Shown here: positions 60,464 to 64,000 of the stretch, in pieces
Layout of the letters: each line of letters opens with the position of its first letter
Position numbering within the stretch: position 1 is the stretch's first letter
Source: Heliocidaris erythrogramma
Lineage: Eukaryota; Echinodermata; Echinoidea; Camarodonta; Echinometridae
DNA length: 64,000 nt
Direction of reading: 5' to 3'
Assembly (NCBI GenBank): GCA_025617745.1
Contig: CM046855.1
Coordinates: 18,879,880-18,943,879 of the forward strand
The notes under the pieces: generated by a model
What the model saw: the letters and a program-made list of their open reading frames with translations, nothing else
Databases searched by the model: none
Told to the model about the DNA's origin: nothing
Program-made: the position numbers and the translations under genes

Positions 60464-61767
60464 AGGGAACCAATCACCAAATTATGTTTTTGCTTTGTAT
60501 GTTAGGGGTTCCATGTTGCCATATGATATTCAGAGAATGAGTTTCAACTATTAATTCAATAAAGAGATATTGCAAGTTTAAATAATCTCTAAATAAACAC
60601 TACAGCGACTTGCCAGTAGACTAATCGATGGACATGTACGTGCCCGCACAAAATAGGGCTGGCGCGGATCGGAGTTTAGTTTAGAGTTTAGAGGGGGTTT
60701 TATGCTTTCCTTTATTATCTTCATACTCCTTAACAATTAACCCATAGAATGTCATATAAAGATTTTTGAGGTTAAATTTATATGTTTTAGCTGTACACAA
60801 ATTAGTTTTTCAGGTGACTGGTGACAGCCCAGGACAGTACTAAATTACTGGTAGATGCAGGGCACCTACCAGTATATCAAGCATAGAAAATGAATATTTT
60901 CTGTCATGTTAATCCTTTCTTTCACTTATTCAATATTGGAAATAATGCAGTCCAAAATTCCACATCTTAGAATATATGGAAATGAATAAAAAAACAGGTG
61001 GCAAGCATTACCTGTGATGGGTATTTCGTATTAAAGTAGTCACCTGAAGAGTCAAAAGTGTTTTGAATTAATGCAAAATTTATATCACTGAGAAGGGTAT
61101 TTAAAAATTATATTTTAAGCCTTTCCAGGATATTTATATGACTTTTCAGCACATCATTTGTGGTTTTCAAGTTGTAATCTTTCCATCCATGTATAATTTG
61201 TCACTAATTTTCAGTTGTCATGAATTTTCTTTGGGTGACTACTTTAATGATTTGCGTAGATCTAATGCTCTAGTTACTGAAGATTTATGGAGTACAGACA
61301 AAAAAAATTAATTAATCAGTGGCAAGTATCCAGTAACCACCTATCAACAAGAACACTGCTAAATAATTGTACACATATTATACATACATGTACGTTGTGT
61401 CTCATTTGACCAGTCAATAACAGCAATTACCTGCCAGCTCAAAATGCTTTGTGATACCTTAATATTCAAGGACAATGCAGTGCAACAGCTTGATTTCTTT
61501 AGACCAAACTGCTAAACCTCATAGCCACAACTACGGTACTATTATCATCCATAAGAAAACATACTCTCATTACTATTGTATTTACTTTAAATTCAGCTAA
61601 AATTCCTTCTCTGAAATTTCCATGCTAATCTTTTTATTTTAACTCTCAAATACAGAGTAATCTTTGGTATTTAAAATTTTGAAATTTTATAATCTGTAAC
61701 TTAGGATAGATTGTAACATACATTATTCCTATCCAATCAACAATTAATACTGAGTTATCAAGGGATT
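60464..61767. other. 3' flank of the zinc-finger gene
   Basis: AT-rich, probably including the zinc-finger 3' UTR (minus strand). A CG-richer patch at 60600-60690 lacks an ORF. No poly(A) signal could be chosen confidently. Confidence 0.4.
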
Positions 61768-63690
61768 TCATCTTTTCTGGTGCAGGCCTCTGGTGATATG
61801 GGACATGAATTCATAGCGATCAGCACAGCGGAATGCACAGATATTGCACCTGAAGGGCTCCTGCCAGTCATGGCATCCCATATGAATGGCATACATGATA
61901 CTGTCAGCAAAGATGGTATGGCAGTGCTCACATCGCATCACCTCATCCTGTGTAGAACTGTCAACTGTCTTTGTGCCATGGCAGCGGTTCAAAGAACTAT
62001 TTGAGGAAAGCTGAGGGGAGTGAGTTTCCAGGCTGTCATGGGAGTCTCTGCTGATTGTAGGCGACACTACATTTGGAGGCATCCGCGATGATGATGAGTT
62101 TGATATAGGTGAATGGTTCCTAACTGGATACTGAGGATAGCGAAGGACATCTCTGCCATCACTCAGTGAAACAGCTTTCATAATGTAAGGGCCATTGCTG
62201 GTACTCGGTGCTGAATTTCGTAGCTGTCCCCCTTGCAGTAATGTTGACAGCATGGATGAGGATGATAGGGCTCCCTGGGTAGATGGGGGACGAGGAGATG
62301 GATTTCCATGAATACTGGAGGTTGAACTACTCACTGATAGCTTGGATACTGGTCTGGAATGAGAAGCTTTCTGTGAGCTATTGCTACTTTCACTGGGAAA
62401 ACGATTCCTTGATGAAGACGATGGTGATGCGTTACTTTTAGCCAAAGCTTGCTCTAAGATACTCATTCTAGCAGCTCTCGACTGAGCATTAGAATGGCTT
62501 ACCTCAATAGGTGAGGCACAATCGGCTACAGAGTCAGGAGATTGTAGGGATCTTTGTGGGTGTGTCTGGATGTGATCTACATACTCCTCAATTGAATGGC
62601 ACCAACGATGACACACATCACAAACGTAAGGGTAATTTCCTGGGTCTGTACCCGAGTCTGGGTGCCTACGTTTCAAATGCTGCACAAGCTCATGAGCTGA
62701 TTTAAACTTTATATGGCAAAGGTCACAAGGGAAATTGTCCCACTGATGAGATCGCATGTGCAGGGTCATTCGTCTCTGGCTCTGAAACATGTTACTGCAG
62801 AGAGGACATTTGAAAGTAAAGTGCTTAGAGCTATCTCGTGTATGGCGAGTCTTGATGTGTGTTTTCAGCTGATCCTTTCTAGTTGCATTGTATTCACAGA
62901 ATGGACACTGAAATGGGCGGCTTCCACTATGAAGGTTCATATGCCTTCGCAAACTAGTTTTCTTTGTGAATGAAGCCTTGCACCAACGACAATCAAATTT
63001 TTTCTTGATACCTCCCATGCTGATTTGCTGCATTGTTGCAGATTCTCCATGAGATAGGACATTATACAGGATTGAAGAGCTGGTACCAGAGTCTGGATCC
63101 TGATCTGCAATGGGGCCCAAAGTGCTTAGGTCTTCAGGTTCAGCATCAAAGGTTGCCTGAATATCATTATTTTCTTCTCCCATGAAGCTGCCCTCTCCAT
63201 CTTGCTCCATATTTACTCTTCCTGTAGATAAATTTTAAAAAAATTGTAAGTTCTATTTCAATTAATTCAGAATCAAAAGGGGGAATACAAATGCATAAAA
63301 CTTCTTGCATATATTCTTGGCTTGAAAAACACAAGTACAGTGAAAATTACAAGTTCTTATGTGCAGTCTATAATTTGCAAAAGTATTATGGTTCTTTAAA
63401 TTTATTCAGATTCAGTTATTTTGAAACATTTGAAACACTGAACTCCTCTTACCATCATCTGGCTCATCCTTCTCCTCGGTAACCATGATGTAGCCTCCAT
63501 TTTCCTCCCCAGGGGATGGGTCATTCTCTACCAAATGTCTGCTTTCATTCTCCCCTCTTGTATCTTCTGTTCCTTGGATATGTATAATATCTCCATCCTC
63601 CCCTGGTTCTACTTCATCTTCAATGAATTCTGCCTTCACATGAAACACGTCCATCAAACCTTTCAGCTCTGAATCGCTGTAGTCTGACAT
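61768..63690 (-). CDS. C2H2 zinc-finger transcription factor with Ikaros-type C-terminal finger pair
   Basis: Exons 63690-63453 and 63221-61768 join in phase (GAT GAT G|GA AGA) to give 563 aa. Residues 1-150 are acidic (about 30 D/E in the first 80). Five fingers follow, with Cys/Cys/His/His at 157/160/173/177, 185/188/201/206, 218/221/234/238, 245/248/261/266 and 280/283/296/300. A Ser-rich linker spans about 305-500. Two C-terminal fingers (510/513/526/530 and 538/541/554/560) read CEHCHTIFADSIMYAIHMGC and DRYEFMSHITRGLH, the Ikaros/Hunchback/TRPS1 dimerisation-type pair. Only finger 1-2 spacing approaches the TGEKP linker (HSGSRPF). Likely a nuclear DNA-binding dimer; orthology to a named IKZF gene is unresolved. 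ATG 63690 follows an acceptor-like CCTCCTCAG about 28 bp upstream, so a 5' UTR exon probably lies to the right. Confidence 0.9.
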
Positions 63691-64000
63691 TTTCCATCAG
63701 CTTTGCTTGGTTACCTGAGGAGGGTATTGTGGTTGAAAACTTATTATAAGAGTATCAGTTATTACAAAGCAGGAATTGAACACTTACATGTACAATCAAT
63801 TTTCTAAACATTAAATAATGAAATAATGGATAGTTCGTACAGTATCAGCAAAAAATGTTCCATTCATAACATTCTTGGAAAAACATAACATAATCTTATG
63901 TTATTAAGGCAAGCATGTTCAGTTCAATCTTGCAGTATATTCTACGGAAATTTTACACAATTCTCCATACTTTGTTCGACACATATACTCTACTTGTCAA
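63691..64000 (-). other. 5' UTR start and upstream intron of the zinc-finger gene
   Basis: The 28 or so bases before the ATG are probably exonic; beyond them a CCTCCTCAG acceptor suggests intron to the window edge. Nothing else seen. Confidence 0.45.

Noticed and set aside
1-64000. LTR retrotransposon or retroviral fossil
   Set aside because: No paired direct LTR-like repeats with gag/pol frames seen; the only reverse transcriptase is the LINE at 24955-26395.

Overview
The window is nuclear DNA of an invertebrate animal. Split coding exons with GT/AG borders, introns of 0.3-5 kb, AT-rich background and very dense short non-autonomous transposons point to a marine deuterostome; an echinoderm (sea urchin) is my best guess, from general repeat texture and gene content rather than a diagnostic marker. 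No prokaryotic, plasmid or viral gene was seen.

Four protein-coding genes are recognisable after splicing by eye. (1) 980-11294, minus: first four coding exons of TECPR2 (autophagy/ER-exit WD protein); the rest lies beyond the left edge. (2) 23537-35563, plus: complete ten-exon STYX, the catalytically dead dual-specificity phosphatase, with the Cys-to-Gly change visible. (3) 53123-56503, minus: complete four-exon COX16, a cytochrome c oxidase assembly factor of the inner mitochondrial membrane. (4) 61768-63690, minus: a two-coding-exon C2H2 zinc-finger factor of 563 residues with an Ikaros-type C-terminal finger pair. A fifth locus, 47217-48531 plus, is an unrecognised charged ORF that changes frame twice and carries a hAT-type MITE with a perfect 8-bp target duplication.

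The rest is mostly mobile and satellite DNA. TECPR2 introns: a Helentron-like element, two TTAA-flanked MITEs and a 0.5-kb foldback. 11.3-23.5 kb, between the divergent TECPR2 and STYX genes: several TIR elements, a tRNA-derived SINE, and a 1.39-kb TIR element holding seven exact copies of one CpG-rich 14-mer. STYX introns: a 138-bp palindrome, a 5'-truncated LINE, SINEs, and a three-deep nest of elements whose core is a 157-160-bp tandem array. 35.6-45.5 kb: STYX 3' region, another array-bearing element, and a 4.95-kb minisatellite with higher-order repeats. 46.0-51.4 kb: an inverted pair of about 350-bp arms bracketing the unrecognised ORF locus and a 1.7-kb hAT-like element. 51-64 kb: COX16 and the zinc-finger gene with more MITEs.

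The genes are not a functional cluster. TECPR2, STYX and COX16 all lie on human chromosome 14, so the window probably preserves an old animal linkage group. The most unusual signals are four elements sharing terminal hairpins, roughly 145-170-bp tandem monomers and a CTAG end, with perfect RFX X-box or nuclear-receptor-like half-site motifs in the monomers, and the 14-mer-studded element upstream of STYX.
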